The translations under genes and the position numbers were made by a program. Shown here piece after piece: positions 1-11,558 of a stretch of 64,000 bases of DNA (position 1 is the stretch's first letter; the number at the start of each line of letters is the position of its first letter). This DNA comes from Hypoxylon rubiginosum (Eukaryota; Ascomycota; Sordariomycetes; Xylariales; Hypoxylaceae). The notes under the pieces are model-generated. The model did not search any database. It saw only the letters and a list, made by a program, of their open reading frames with translations, and was not told the origin of the DNA. Where the stretch lies: the NCBI GenBank assembly GCA_902806565.1, contig CADCXA010000003.1:310001-374000 (forward strand). The letters run 5' to 3'.

Positions 1-616
1 CCGGTAGTCGGATCTGCATTGATCGGGAGTCGCAGCTCGATCCCTCATGGCGTTTCTCTGTTTGGTTATTTCCTCATATCTACTGGACCGGCTGGCCTCC
101 CCTTACTCCTATCCCTCGTACAATCCAATTATCGCGGCGTCACGAAAAAGATGACTATGACCGCCCTGCTTTTTATCGCATATTGCACCGGAAAGTACGT
201 ATTACCACCTTAGGAGAGATGGCTAACCTGTTATTCCTCCTCAAAATACTGCACTCATCTGTTTATCATGTCCCGTACTAACCTACCATTCCAGTATTGT
301 TGGACCTCAATTATTCATTGCGAGTGAGGAGCCCACTTATAGCACTGCGTTTCGCGCTATCATGATCTGCTACGCTTTAGTAGTCTGTCTCGTCGCGATC
401 TTGAGGGTCTACTTACAACTACTGAATAAGAAGAGGCAGCAGGCGGAGGGAATCGAAGGAAGCGCCGGGGCGTCTGGCGCAGTGGGTGGGGGAAAGGTGA
501 TCGATGTCGCCGACCGTCGCAATATTAACGAGGTGGTCAATGAGATCCAGCTCAGGCCGGAGGACTACGAAGACGTAACTGACTGGAAAACATTCGGGTT
601 TCGCTATAGGCTGTAA
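1..616 (+). CDS. MFS transporter, allantoate permease-like (5' truncated by window)
   Basis: C-terminal part of a major facilitator transporter of the anion:cation symporter (Dal5/allantoate permease) type, a plasma-membrane proton symporter for small organic anions. Exons are <1-194 and 295-616. The 100-nt intron starts GTACGT and has a CTAAC branch site near its CAG end. Splicing joins a transmembrane helix (GYFLISTGPAGLPLLLSLVQ, then FIAYCTGN) to IVGPQLFIASEEPTYSTAFR and a last helix from ICYALVVCLVA. The cytosolic tail ends DVTDWKTFGFRYRL, the usual family ending. The frame is open to the left edge, so the gene continues outside the window. The bases before GYFLIS (residues SRSSIPHGVSL) fit the family less well, so some decay is possible. 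Family call is firm; substrate is not determinable. Confidence 0.78.
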
Positions 617-2457
617 CTTGCCTCGTCTCTATACTGATTCTCAGGCATACACTTAGTGCCCCAAGTTCATAATCGCTACAGATCTCTCGGTCGAGCCAAG
701 CCTTTCAAGGGCTGTTTAGCCAGTGGCGGTCTTCAATATCGTGATTTGACGACGCCAATATTTTTTCGGCTCAGTATCGTACGCAATTGATAAGCCAATG
801 GCATTATTTACGAACTTGGTTGTTACCTGCAGTCGTATTATCTTGCGGCCTTGGTATTTTCTCGGACGCCGGTCTCGAAGCCCGGTTACACGGCACCTAG
901 TTGCTTGGCGATGCTTGTCATGATACTAGCCACATATCACCACCAGACCGTGGCGGAGGGGCTCAAGAGGAGGCTAACTCTTATTGCATTGCTCTCATAC
1001 TTATGGTCCTGAGGGGTTAGTCTACATCTTCTTTGGGATAACACGGGGCTGAGGCTCGACCGTGTAGCCAATCAAGCAGCCTTAGTTGACAACTCACCCA
1101 ACCACCACGAACAAGGGAGCCTGCTTTCCTGGGTCTCGGATCTAGCAATATACAAAAGCCTACGGAATCGACCCGGTGCTGCATGTCCCGCAATATCGAA
1201 TGGCATTGCTGGCCATTGTCTGCCATTGTCTAGACTCCAAAGCTAGAGTCTAGATCTAAACTCGTCGACGTCGTCTGACCCTAGCTCGATCCCAAAATAA
1301 CTTACACAAATTGTATTGTGATGACCTTTCAAGGAACGGAATCATCGACAGCTCCACAAACCCTCTTCTTTCGGATACTGTGATCGTGCTTCCCGGAGTA
1401 TCTCACGATGCTACGACCTCACCTATGTAGTAACGAGTTCGGGACGTTGTCTTCACAAGCTTGGCGGCGCGGGCTTTAGTCTTAGTCAACCATGAAAAAT
1501 GCCACGATTCCATATGTGTAACGAACATATTTGAAATATGACGCATCTGCTTGGTCCATTGGCACGCCACCGAACCCTCCCTCTCGTGGAGCCGCTGCAT
1601 CAACGGCCTGCAGGCACGAGGTTATTCCTACATCGTCTGGGTTACCCACGTAAGCGACCCCTTTAGTGTTCTCTTAGGAGGGATGCTATTCGCTCTGCTA
1701 TTATTAATAGGAGAATGGTGCGGGTAGAAAGGGAAACGCTCTCCTTTTTGCTCCTATTTGATTTAACCCCGGCTCTGCTGTACCCCCGGCATGTCCCTAG
1801 CCAGCCAATATACGGCTAAATAGATAGTGCGCTCCCAACGTCACGTCTTTACTACCCCAACCGTCATTCCCTCGGCCCTTGCTACTCCAATTGATACCTA
1901 TTGCGGCCTTCCGTTTTCCAAACAAAGTGCTTCACACGGGACGGAGGGCTTTTGTCACGACGCTCGCGGATGTTGCCAAGACTCTAACTACTGTAGATGC
2001 TTCATACGATGCTCGATGATCTATTCAGTTTGCACGGCTCAACTGGCCCCCTTTCTTTTCGCTATGCGGGCCCCGGCCCGCACTACTCCTGTTATATCAC
2101 CGCGCATCTTGTAATTCACCTTGGGAAGCCCGCCGCGGAACTTGCTCGTGCCATAACGAGCCACTCAATGGGTATTTAATTGCTAAGTTCCTGGGACACC
2201 ATCCTGCGCATGTGAACTCGCCCCCTACGTCTGTTTCTTTTAATAGCCCCTTACATTGCCGTCCCCATAAACCAGGAGAGCTGCTCGATATCCACGTGCG
2301 ACCTGTAAGCTTCCAATAAAGCTATACCTTAGTAAGAGGTTGCCTTTTCTAACACGGTGCCCTCAAGTAGTCTTCAAGGTCTCAGTTGTCGATTGCTACT
2401 CGAAACTCCCTTCACCACACGTTACCAGTTCTCGAAAGCATCAATCAAGACGTCAGA
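617..2457. other. Gene-poor stretch
   Basis: No supportable gene in this 1.8 kb. Short frames around 1827-2180 overlap in two phases and are interrupted. One phase reads as an uninterrupted run of about 23 residues (RAFVTTLADVAKTLTTVDAS and onward) before a stop near 2022. It could be a decayed coding remnant, but I recognise no family. The remainder has mixed base composition, no splice structure and no repeat I can name. Confidence 0.5.
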
Positions 2458-2877
2458 ATGCGTTGGAACTCCGGTCTAGCCTGCGTGGCCGCGCTGCTCG
2501 GTCTCGGTGCGTACCTACCATGAAAAGGAGACGACTAGGGGGAAGATTCACATTAAGAGCCGACGGGCTAACTTTCTTTTTTCCCTGTGCGCGAAGCAAA
2601 TGGCGATGTATTCAAGGATCCCGATACCGGGTTTTCATTCTCGCAGCAGAACCTCCAGATTACGACAGGCACCAGCTACATCACGATACGCATCGCCATC
2701 CCTAGCCCGGCCACCGCCGGTCAGCCCTACGATGCCGTCCTCCAGATCGTCGCCCCGGTCGCTGCCGGCTGGGTCGGCCTCGCCTGGGGCGGTTCCATGA
2801 CGAACAACCCCCTACTCCTCGGCTGGCTGAACGGTGCCAGCGGCGTCACGTCCGTCCGTCGCGCTGCGTAAGTTTGG

Positions 2878-2910
<33 letters not shown>

Positions 2911-3343
2911 TCGTAACCTGGGCAGGATGTCCGCATATCTAGACCCCTTCCTTTTCCTTGGCCCAAAACAACTTGCCCACGAAAAAAAAAAAAAAAAGAG
3001 ACATGAGACTAACATCACGGCCAGTTCGCACACGGCCCCGGCGGTGACCGCGGACGCCACGGCGCAGGTGCTCGCCAAGGGCACCAAGAGCAACGGCACG
3101 CACTGGCAGGTGACGGCCAAGTGCACGGGCTGCACGTCCTTCACGACCACGGGCACGACCAAGAAGACGCTGAACCCGGCGGGCACCAACCGGCTCGCCT
3201 TCGCCTACTCCAAGACCAAGCCCAGCCAGCCCGCGTCCGGCACCTCGCCCATCAACGTGCACGACCTGTTCTCGTACTGGGACCACGACTTCGCCGCCGC
3301 CGGCAACGCCCAGTTCCAGGACCTCGTCGACCGGAACTTGTGA
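2458..3343 (+). CDS. Secreted stand-alone AA8 iron reductase (CDH-type cytochrome b domain)
   Basis: Three exons: 2458-2506, 2597-2867 and 3025-3343, giving 212 aa. A hydrophobic signal peptide (MRWNSGLACVAALLGLGA) leads into one DOMON/AA8 cytochrome domain like the haem domain of cellobiose dehydrogenase. The expected haem ligands are visible: Met84 in WGGSM and His186 in INVHDLF. There is no flavin dehydrogenase, CBM1 or cytochrome b561 part, so this is the single-domain form. Such proteins are thought to move electrons to lytic polysaccharide monooxygenases or reduce Fe(III) outside the cell. Intron 1 (GTGCGT) has a CTAAC branch site. Intron 2 (GTAAGT) holds an ATT microsatellite and a poly-A run. 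The TGA stop lies inside GTGAGT, a strong donor-like site, so a further 3' exon cannot be ruled out; no plausible one was seen. Confidence 0.85.
2877..2911 (+). repeat. ATT trinucleotide microsatellite in intron
   Basis: About eleven uninterrupted ATT units inside intron 2 of the AA8 gene, directly after the GTAAGT donor. The intron also has a 15-nt poly-A run near 2982-2996. Being intronic, length change would not alter the protein. Confidence 0.9.
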
Positions 3344-4451
3344 GTAAAGAAAAGAAAAAAAAAATAGTTGAAAAATGTTGAAACGTTGAGGTGAGGAAAG
3401 TTGGCGGATTTCGTTATTTTCTTTTCAATTTAAAAAAAAGAAAGAAAGAAAAAGGGGAAAAGAAGAAAAAAGAAAATCTAAATAATTCAAGGACCTATTC
3501 TAACCAAATACTGTCTGTGAAGAAACGGTTCGTTTGCCTACCAGGCGCCCGCGAGAGATCTACGAAGGAAGGCGGGAGACGTGTATTAAACGAATGTTGT
3601 GTGCCCTTATGTATATCACGTCTCGGAGAGAAAGGGATGGGAGACGGAGAGGGGGGTTGGGGTTGGTAAAGTCGTCTCAAGATGAAAGAAAGAAAGGGGG
3701 TTGGAAAATGGTGAGGCGCTCCGAGCGATTTCCGTTGTTGATTGTTTTTTTTCCCCGTTCGGATGCCGTACGTACTACTGTATATAGATAGAGATGAGTG
3801 TCCGGCTTCGCTTCTGTAGATATGATCCGTATGCGAGAGAGAGAAGTTTTCCCTACTAATTTCAATGTTTCGCGGTGTGACACTGAGTTTCCAATTCGTT
3901 TATCTCCCTCCTACCTCCTACTGAGATGCGACGTCTGATTTATTAATTCGACACAAAATGTAAGGAATAGATAAAGATAGATCTACCATCAAAACAATTA
4001 CACTTCGCTGAAGGTGACAGCATATTGCACCTTATGAGATAAACATCAGTTATCTCATCATCTCGAGAAAAGGACATGAATATTCCATTCTGATTCATCA
4101 TAAAGCAATGCAAATTCTTCTAGTAATAAAAAAATGGAGTATAATTATGTGAAAAGATGTCGATGACAACAACTAACGTCTAGGTAACAAATTTCAACAA
4201 ACATCGGGGCGTGTACATAAAAATGAATGATTTCCGCATCTCACTAGCAATGGGGAGGAAAAGACGAGAGAGAAAAAGAAAGATTTCCCGCCGGCGAAAC
4301 AAGTTTTTTCTAGGTACCTATTGAGGGACATGACCAAAAATCTTTCAAACCTGCCACCGACGGGATATCTCCCCTCCTCCTCCCCCCTTCCTCTCCATCT
4401 CTAGCAAGCCCCCTCCCCTCTTTTTCCTACAAGGACGATAAAACATCCGCT
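3344..4451. other. Intergenic stretch between AA8 and DUF1996 genes
   Basis: No gene. The first 400 bases are purine-rich (AAAGAAAG and GGAGA runs) and then become A+T-richer. The two flanking genes converge here, so it probably holds both 3' UTRs. No promoter or RNA gene is seen. Confidence 0.6.
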
Positions 4452-5743
4452 CTAAGCCTTGATGGCCATCTCGCCCATGGGCAGGGCGGCGAGCCAGCCG
4501 TCGACGGACTCGGGGGCCTGCTGGTTGATGGTGCAGGCGCTGTACTGGTCCGAGGTCTGGGCGTGGATGCCGGCGGTGGCGCAGTCCGTGTTGAGGCCGC
4601 AGCTGCCGATGTTGTCCATGGCCTTCTGGAGGGTGTCGCCCTCCCAGCCGAAGAGGTAGTCGCCGTGGGCGGCAGGGCCACTGTAGTTGAGAGACATGCG
4701 TTAGTTCACTCTCTACTAGGTACTCGAGGTGTATGAAGAAATTTGGGGAAAAGGGGAAAAGGGGGACAGGAGGGGAAAAAGAACTTACCCGAGGTTCATG
4801 GAGTAGACGTAAGGGTTGGAGCCGTCGGCGGGGAAGTCGGCGCTGTTGGCGAACTCGGTCACGTTCCACATCAGCTCGTACATGATCTGGGGCAGCTTGA
4901 CGGGGTGCGTGGACGGGCAAGCACCGCCGCCGGTGGCGCCGGAGCCGGAGCTGTAGGCAACGTGGCTCTGGTGGTCGGGGCTGTCCAAGTTCTTGCCATC
5001 CCAGCAGCTGAGAGATTCAGTCAGCAAGCTAAACAAACATTGCGAATCGAGAAAAGGAGGGAGAGAAAAACTTACGTAGGGAAGATGATGGTCTGTCGGA
5101 TCATCTTGCAGGTCTTGGAGCTGGGGATATCAACAGTGTCGGAACCGCTGCAAGGAGCGCCGCCGACGAAGGTGTTCTCGCTGGGCGACGTCCAGCATCG
5201 GTGGCAGATGTTCGCCTTCTGGACTTTGCTGGGGTCGGTGTTGGCGGCGTTACCGGCCAACATACGGAAACCCTATTTACATAAGAGTTAGAACATGCCA
5301 TTTCGTATCGATCATCACTCTCTTCTTACCTTCTTGAAAGCGGTAACCTTGCCGCTGGGGATGTAGTACAGGTCGAGGCCGCCCTTGTTGATGAGCTTGC
5401 CCTGGGGCCCGCCGTTGCCGACCTGGGGCACGCGCTTGTAGGTGCCGTTCTTGGCCTTGTAGAACATGACGGCGGTCCAGTAGTTGGACTTGTCCTCCTT
5501 GAAGGTGCAAGACGTGCAGGTGGAGGACGCCAGGTCGTGGGTGGACGGGTCCATGGTGACGTTGAGCGAGTTGCCGCCCACGAGCTGGTGCAGGTGGGGC
5601 GTGTAGGTCATGCCCGGGTTGACCAGGGGGTCGATGCGGTCCACGACCAGCTGGGAGCACGCGAATCGCAGCATGCTGTTGCCGAACTGGGCGGCGGCGC
5701 CGTGCGCCAGGAGCGCGACGGCGGCAACGGAAGTCAGCTGCAT
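4452..5743 (-). CDS. Secreted DUF1996 domain protein
   Basis: Four exons on the minus strand: 5330-5743, 5076-5272, 4789-5007 and 4452-4680, total 352 aa. The introns (57, 68 and 108 nt) start GTAAGA, GTAAGT and GTAAGT and end TAG, CAG and CAG. The N-terminus is a signal peptide (MQLTSVAAVALLAHGAAA) followed by QFGNSMLRFACSQLVVDRIDP. The DUF1996 hallmark PHLHQLVGGN (His50, His52) follows, then the tract KKGFRMLAGN, a conserved cysteine series and CWDGKNLDSPDHQSHVAY. The domain fills the whole mature protein; there is no WSC or cellulose-binding tail. Family members are secreted and abundant in fungi, but their activity is unknown. The gene converges on the AA8 gene. Confidence 0.9.
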
Positions 5744-8700
5744 CGTTGGTGAGAGAGAGAGACTTTGAGCTTCTACTATCCTTGGGGGCAGATTAGGAGA
5801 GACTTGAGGTTGGGAAAAGCGAAAGGGGGGATTGCTGTGAGAGGCGCGGTTGTAGAAATAGAATCCAGGGGAAGCTGAAACTTTTGAGGGGGGAGGTTTC
5901 GTGATGCCCTGTCGTACTTGTATATGATTCCGTTGGTAAGAAGGGCGCCCTCGCCGCCTCTCTTTCGCCCACGAACTGCCGAGCCCGAAGAAGTCGTTGG
6001 AAAGATTTCCTGGCCTTGGGCTTGCCAGAACGATTGGCCAGGATCATTTTGCAGCTTGATTGACTCGATTTCCGTATTGGGGTGGTCTTGAGGGCTGCCA
6101 TAGCTCCGAGCGTTGATTTGATCCTTGGGCCCTGCTTTCAACCCCTTCTGGCTGTATCGCATTTACCCGGTTATTTACACCTCCCCAATTATAGATCCGA
6201 GATAAATGGCAGAGTAGCAGCAAAGCCGCAACAAGTGCCCGGAAATATGGGGTATGGGGTGTATGGGGGTGTGTATGGGGTATTAGCGAAAGGAAGAAGA
6301 CAAAATTTATGAGCAGAGTATGGGATGCCATGTTTTTGCCACTGGCGATTGCCCCGTGCTCTGCGATACCTCCACGTGTAGGGTAGGCTAGCAGGGTGAT
6401 CTGGATTAGGCTACCGAAATGATCTTCCAGATTTACCACGCCTGCGAGCCAAGCATGGTTCTAGACAACCGTGAATAATTCTTCGAATTTTCGATATTGA
6501 GGCCGATCATTCTATTTTCTTCTCTGCCCCTTGGTATCTTTTGCTTGCCATATTTCCCGGTACTACGGCTCAGGTTCGATCTTCTTCGCGATACTTCTGG
6601 TAACAATCGATCGACAACAGAAGGGCAGCCTTATGGCCGAAGCGCGCGCGAGACGGATGACTACCAGGGTGCCGAAGGAGCGCCCGCCCTCACTATATCC
6701 GGGCCAAATCTCGGCCCTAATGTAGATAGGAGGAAGTAATGCCAAGAATCTTTATAGGCCCTGGCTCGGCATGCCATATCACAGGCGTTATTGACACACA
6801 TGCTAGTGTCGTCATCAGGAACGAGGAAATAAAGACCGCGGTATGTCTAATTCGTCTCGTTGGGTAGGCCTAGTAATTAGGTAGAGGCATGCCTAGAGTT
6901 TCCTTTAGACCACAACGGCGTTGCCGGCATCTTATCAGGGGGTTGGCGAAGGTAGGTGCGGCTTGTAAGATGGCCCAGCGGCCAACCATCTCATCGCCTC
7001 CATATTGCGGCTCGTTGTCTGAAGCTTCCCCCCCAACCAAGTTCCCTCGCGATGGATCGGTTAAGTGTGCCGTAGGGCAGGGCGCACTCCTGAGCGAGGG
7101 CCACATGGCCAAGAAAGGGAGGAATTCCAAATCTTTCGCTTATACAGGGGCAACGGAGTAACTCTTCTAATGACATTGCATCCATAACCTCCTAAGCGAA
7201 TATGCCAGCGCGATGCAGAATGCGGCCCAAAGTAGGCCCGCAAGAACTTGATCGTCGATGAAAGGCTGTTTAAGCAAGATAGATAGCGCTCTAGTCTATG
7301 GAGTCACGCCGCAGTCTATAAGCCGTTCAAAGCCTGTCGGCCCTTGAAAAGGAGACTACTGCTAGTATTTGTCAGGGCGAAATGCTCGGAGTTTTCAAAA
7401 ACTGTCGTCGGTAAAGTGGAACGACGCTTGGAATTCTACCTGTTATCAGGAACAGAGCTGTCACCTGATCATGAAGAATTTGTCATTTCATAAATGAAGT
7501 TCACTCACCTAGCGGGTTGGCCCCGGATGTGAAGGCATTTAGAGCTCGGTTTGGTTTCATGTCCCCAGCGACGATGACGAATCACCGAGATTGCCCAGAC
7601 ACGGTCTTTGCATCCAGGCGCCCCGAATCCAATTGCCTCACGTATTCGAACCTCTCCTTCAATACAATTTGAGTAGGACGTCATCACCAGTCGACTCTGC
7701 AATCATCAGGCCAGATAATGCAGTTTGGCACATTATCGACATGACGGGGAGGATTCGGTGGTTCGTAATAGAGACCTAAGTTAGATATTCCGTTAAGATG
7801 AACACGTCGTCTTTATCAGGCGCGTTCCTCTATATCATCTCAAGTGTCTCGATTTAGTCTTGTCTTCATCGACCACACTCGGCTGGTTGCTCGTTGTGTA
7901 TGTCGTTAGATTGTATAGCAATGAAGGACAGGAAACAATCCCAAGTATGAGATATCAAGTAGCTTATACGCCATGTCTACCATATAAGTATAGGAACGTT
8001 ATAATTAGCTCGCTGTCAAAGTAGCATTCCGTCAACCTCGCAGGGGATTGCTTCCACGAGTCTCAGCCGCAGATATAATTAGAGATTGTTGGCATAAGTT
8101 AATATTAGGTATAGGCATGTAAATACATAGGAATCGATGAAGTAGATATTGGGCGTTATTAATAAAGAAATAAATAATAAATAAAAATAAAATAATAAAA
8201 ACTCCCTTGCGTCTTAGCTTTCGACTTCCTGTGCTAACAAGGTTTTTTTAATATTTTTTTTACTAGACGAGAGTTAAAAAAAATCCTATAGTCATAGTAA
8301 GCAAATCCAGGTTGGTATAGTCTTGCGTAATGGCCTCGCGATATCGCGACAATGATCCAACCCCACGGGGAATCTTCCGCGGGGTTTCGCGAAATATGCG
8401 ACCGAGACCGACGATTACCGGGATGCCTGTGGCCCCCGGGCAAGTTGATATGCTTGCACCAGATCTCGGGTCTTGGCGAGTACGAGTATTTGAGTAATAC
8501 TTATATCAGTATGAGTGTGGAGCTAGGTAGTATGTGCTAGTATGAGTAGGTATTTTCAGGGCCTGATGTCACATCGATACCAACTGCGGGTTAGGTGAGG
8601 AGACCACGGACATGAGGGCCGGGTAGCGATGATCAGATAGAGAGGGAACATCTGGGAGATTTTTAATCTGTCGTTCGAAAGAAAAGAAAAAACCGAGTGC

Positions 8701-8772
8701 TTTTTACATAAGTACCGCTTACCAAATCATCACGTCAGAAGCGCAGCGACACGGAAAACCAACTCGGCGACA
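5744..8772. other. Gene-poor 3 kb between DUF1996 and fucosidase genes
   Basis: Both flanking genes point away from this stretch, so their promoters lie at its two ends. The middle carries no frame with recognisable protein or splice logic. An A+T-rich patch at about 8155-8280 (AATAAATAATAA-type runs, poly-T) resembles decayed repeat DNA. A GC-rich inverted motif (CCCCACGGGG and CCGCGGGG) lies at 8361-8386. No intact mobile element was recognised. Confidence 0.5.
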
Positions 8773-11395
8773 ATGATAGCGCGTACAATTCTCGCAGGCC
8801 TTATCGCTCATGTGACAGGTTTTGCTGCGGCGTCACTAGGGCCACAGGCTAAAGCGTCCGCGTCGCAGGTAAGACATATCTTGTGTCAGGAGGAAATAGG
8901 AGAACATCCTTAGCTAGGATGGGGTTGTACACCCATAAGATTTTATAGGAGTGTACCCTGTGCCAATTAAAGGGGGGGTTGGAAATTGTGTATGGTGCTG
9001 ACTCTGTAACAAGTCTGTCCCGGTTGACCTATCACCGTTCTACAACAACAAGGCGTTCGGCACTTACCCAGGCGAGGCCTCCTTCGACACGCTCGGCCAA
9101 TCGTATCCGGCGCCGGACTTCGAGACGCCGGACTACACCTCGGAGTACACGGGCATATCGTACTCGTTCCCGGGGTATACCGGGCCCAACAAGACGGACA
9201 ACGTCATCTGCACCGGTCTGACGATCCCCGCGCCGGCCGGCGGCCCCTACTTTTCAGTCTCGTTCCTGGTCTCGGCGGACAAGGAGTTCGCCATCGCGTC
9301 GGGCAACGTGACGTTCACATACGCCGACGGCAGCGCGTCGGCCTACGAGCTGCGCTCGCTGGACTGGTTCAGCTTCCTGACCATCAACCGCGGCGAGCTC
9401 ATCTTCCCGCGCCGCTTCACCGCCGCCGGCGTCGACTACAACACCAGCCACGTCTTCGAGCGCACCGCGCCCCTGGACCCCGGCAAGCAGCTGCGGGCCA
9501 TCGCCCTGCCGGACGTGTCTAGCGCGGACGACGGCAGGCTGCATGTATTTGCCATCTCCCTGAGGAGCGGCGGCTGTGCTACCGTGGACGTGCAGGCGGT
9601 TCGCCCGACGCAGAAGTGGCTTGCCAGCGGCGCGCAGGTGGTCGAGATCACTGTGAACAATGCAGGGTCCGAGTGTGTCGCGGGAAGCGGCGTGACGCTG
9701 TCTCTTTCCGGAGACGGGGTCCAAACGGTAGACCAGGCACATCTAAAACGCCTCTGCCCGGGCGACCAGAAAACCGTGATTGTCGGCGTGGAGGCGGCGT
9801 CCAGCGAGCCAGTAAACACCTCAGTAATTATAGATGACGGGGTTACGCAGCGATCAGTCGATTTCGAGGGCGTGCAGCTCGGATTCGCCGAATGGACCAC
9901 CGATCTAGACAGTCTCGCCAAGCACGAGAGTCCGGAATGGTTCAACGGCGCCAAGTACGGGATCTTCATCCACTGGGGTCCTTACGCCGTGACGGGGTGG
10001 GGTAACTCGTCGCCGCACGAGAGTTACGCGGAATGGTTCTGGTACGTGACGCTCAGAAGTCGCTTATTTACCTACTAAGGTCGGCCCGATCAAGGTTGCT
10101 AATCGTGATACCGTATGCCTAGGTGGTACTCAACCCACCACCCCCAAGCCGACTCCTCGGACTTCTACGACTACAGGCTGCGCACGTACGGCGAAGACTG
10201 GGCCTACGACGACACCTTCGAGGAGTTCACGGCGTCCAACTTCGACCCGAAAGCATGGGTCGACCTGATCGCGGACGCGGGAGCGCAGTACTTCGTCATC
10301 ACGTCGAAGCACCACGACGGATTCGCGCTGTTCGACGCGGGGGCCACCTCCAACCGGTCGGCCGTGCACTACGGCCCGCAGCGGGACGTGCTAGGCGAGC
10401 TCTTCGACGCGGCCGCCACATACCAGCCGTCGCTCAAGCGCGGCACCTACTTCTCGCTGCCCGAGTGGTTCAACCCGGACTTCGGGCCGTACGGCTTCGA
10501 CCAGCTGGACCCGGCCACGACGCCCGGGACCAGCAGCTGGCCGGGCGTCGCGGCCCGGAACCCGTACACGGGCGTTGAAGAACCGTACGTGGGGCGCGTG
10601 CCGGTGGACGACTTCCTGACGGACGTCATGCTGCCGCAGATGGAGACGCTGGCGTACGCGTACGGCACCGACATCATGTGGTGCGACTGCGGGGCGGCCA
10701 ACACGACGGCCGAGTTCGCGGCGGCGTGGTGGAACGCGGCGCGCGCGCAGGACCGGCAGGTCGCCATCAACAGCCGGTGCGGCGTGCCCGAGGCCGCCGA
10801 CTTCGACACCCCGGAGTACATGCGGTTCAGCTCGGCGCAGCGGCGCAAGTGGGAGTCGAACCAGGGCATGGACCCGTATAGCTACGGCTACAACCGCGCG
10901 ACGCCGGACGAGGCCTACATGAACGCGAGCACGCTCATCTACACGCTCGTCGACATCGTGTCTAAGAACGGGAACCTGCTGCTAGACGTCGGCCCCAAGG
11001 CCGACGGCAGCATCGTGCAGGCCGAGGTCGATCACCTGCTCGCGGCCGGGCGCTGGATCCGGAGCCACGGCGAGGCCGTCTTCAACACGACGTATTGGTT
11101 CGTGCAGAGTGAGATCGCCGCGGGCGGGCCCGACGTCAGGTTCACGCAGACCGACGAGGCCTTCTACGTGCTGTTCCTGGAGCGGCCGGTGCCGAGGGAC
11201 GGTTTCATCGACGTCGCGGCGCCGGTTCCCGTGTTGGACGGCGATGCGGTGAGTTTGGTGGCTGTCGAAGGTGGTGAGGACCTGGCGTGGAGTGTAGCTG
11301 GACAGGGCAGTCAGAAGGTACTGAAGATCGAGGTTGCCGATGACTTGTTGGATAAAGAGGAGTATTGCTGGGTGTTCAAGATCAAGTACGCATGA
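8773..11395 (+). CDS. Secreted GH29 alpha-L-fucosidase with large N-terminal region
   Basis: Exons 8773-8868, 9014-10041 and 10123-11395 give 798 aa. Intron 1 is 145 nt (GTAAGA...AAG) and intron 2 is 81 nt (GTACGT...TAG with a GCTAAT branch site). A short hydrophobic leader (MIARTILAGLIAHVTGFAAA) indicates secretion. Residues about 33-320 form a beta-rich N-terminal region. The GH29 barrel begins near 330, with YGIFIHWGPYAVTGWG (His352), ESYAEWFWWYSTHHP, FVITSKHHDGF (His438-His439), and IMWCDCGAAN, where Asp563 sits at the expected nucleophile position. NGNLLLDVGPKADG closes the barrel. The enzyme should hydrolyse terminal alpha-L-fucose from plant or glycan substrates outside the cell. Most GH29 enzymes are shorter (about 450-600 aa), so the N-terminal region is notable. 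Linkage specificity cannot be read from sequence. Confidence 0.9.
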
Positions 11396-11558
11396 TGGAG
11401 CCCTGGTAGGGGGTAGGTTAGAATATCTTATTTCTAAACATCATGCAACTTGGGTATCGAAAATGAGAGCCAGCCAACTACGTAATACAAAGCCATGGCA
11501 TACCTAATCCAATAAACAAAATGTATCCAAATTCTTAAAATCGCACTTTAGTTCTCCC

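Noticed and set aside
7640..7660. B-box-like GGTTCGAATAC on the minus strand
   Set aside because: No A box at the right distance and no foldable tRNA arms.
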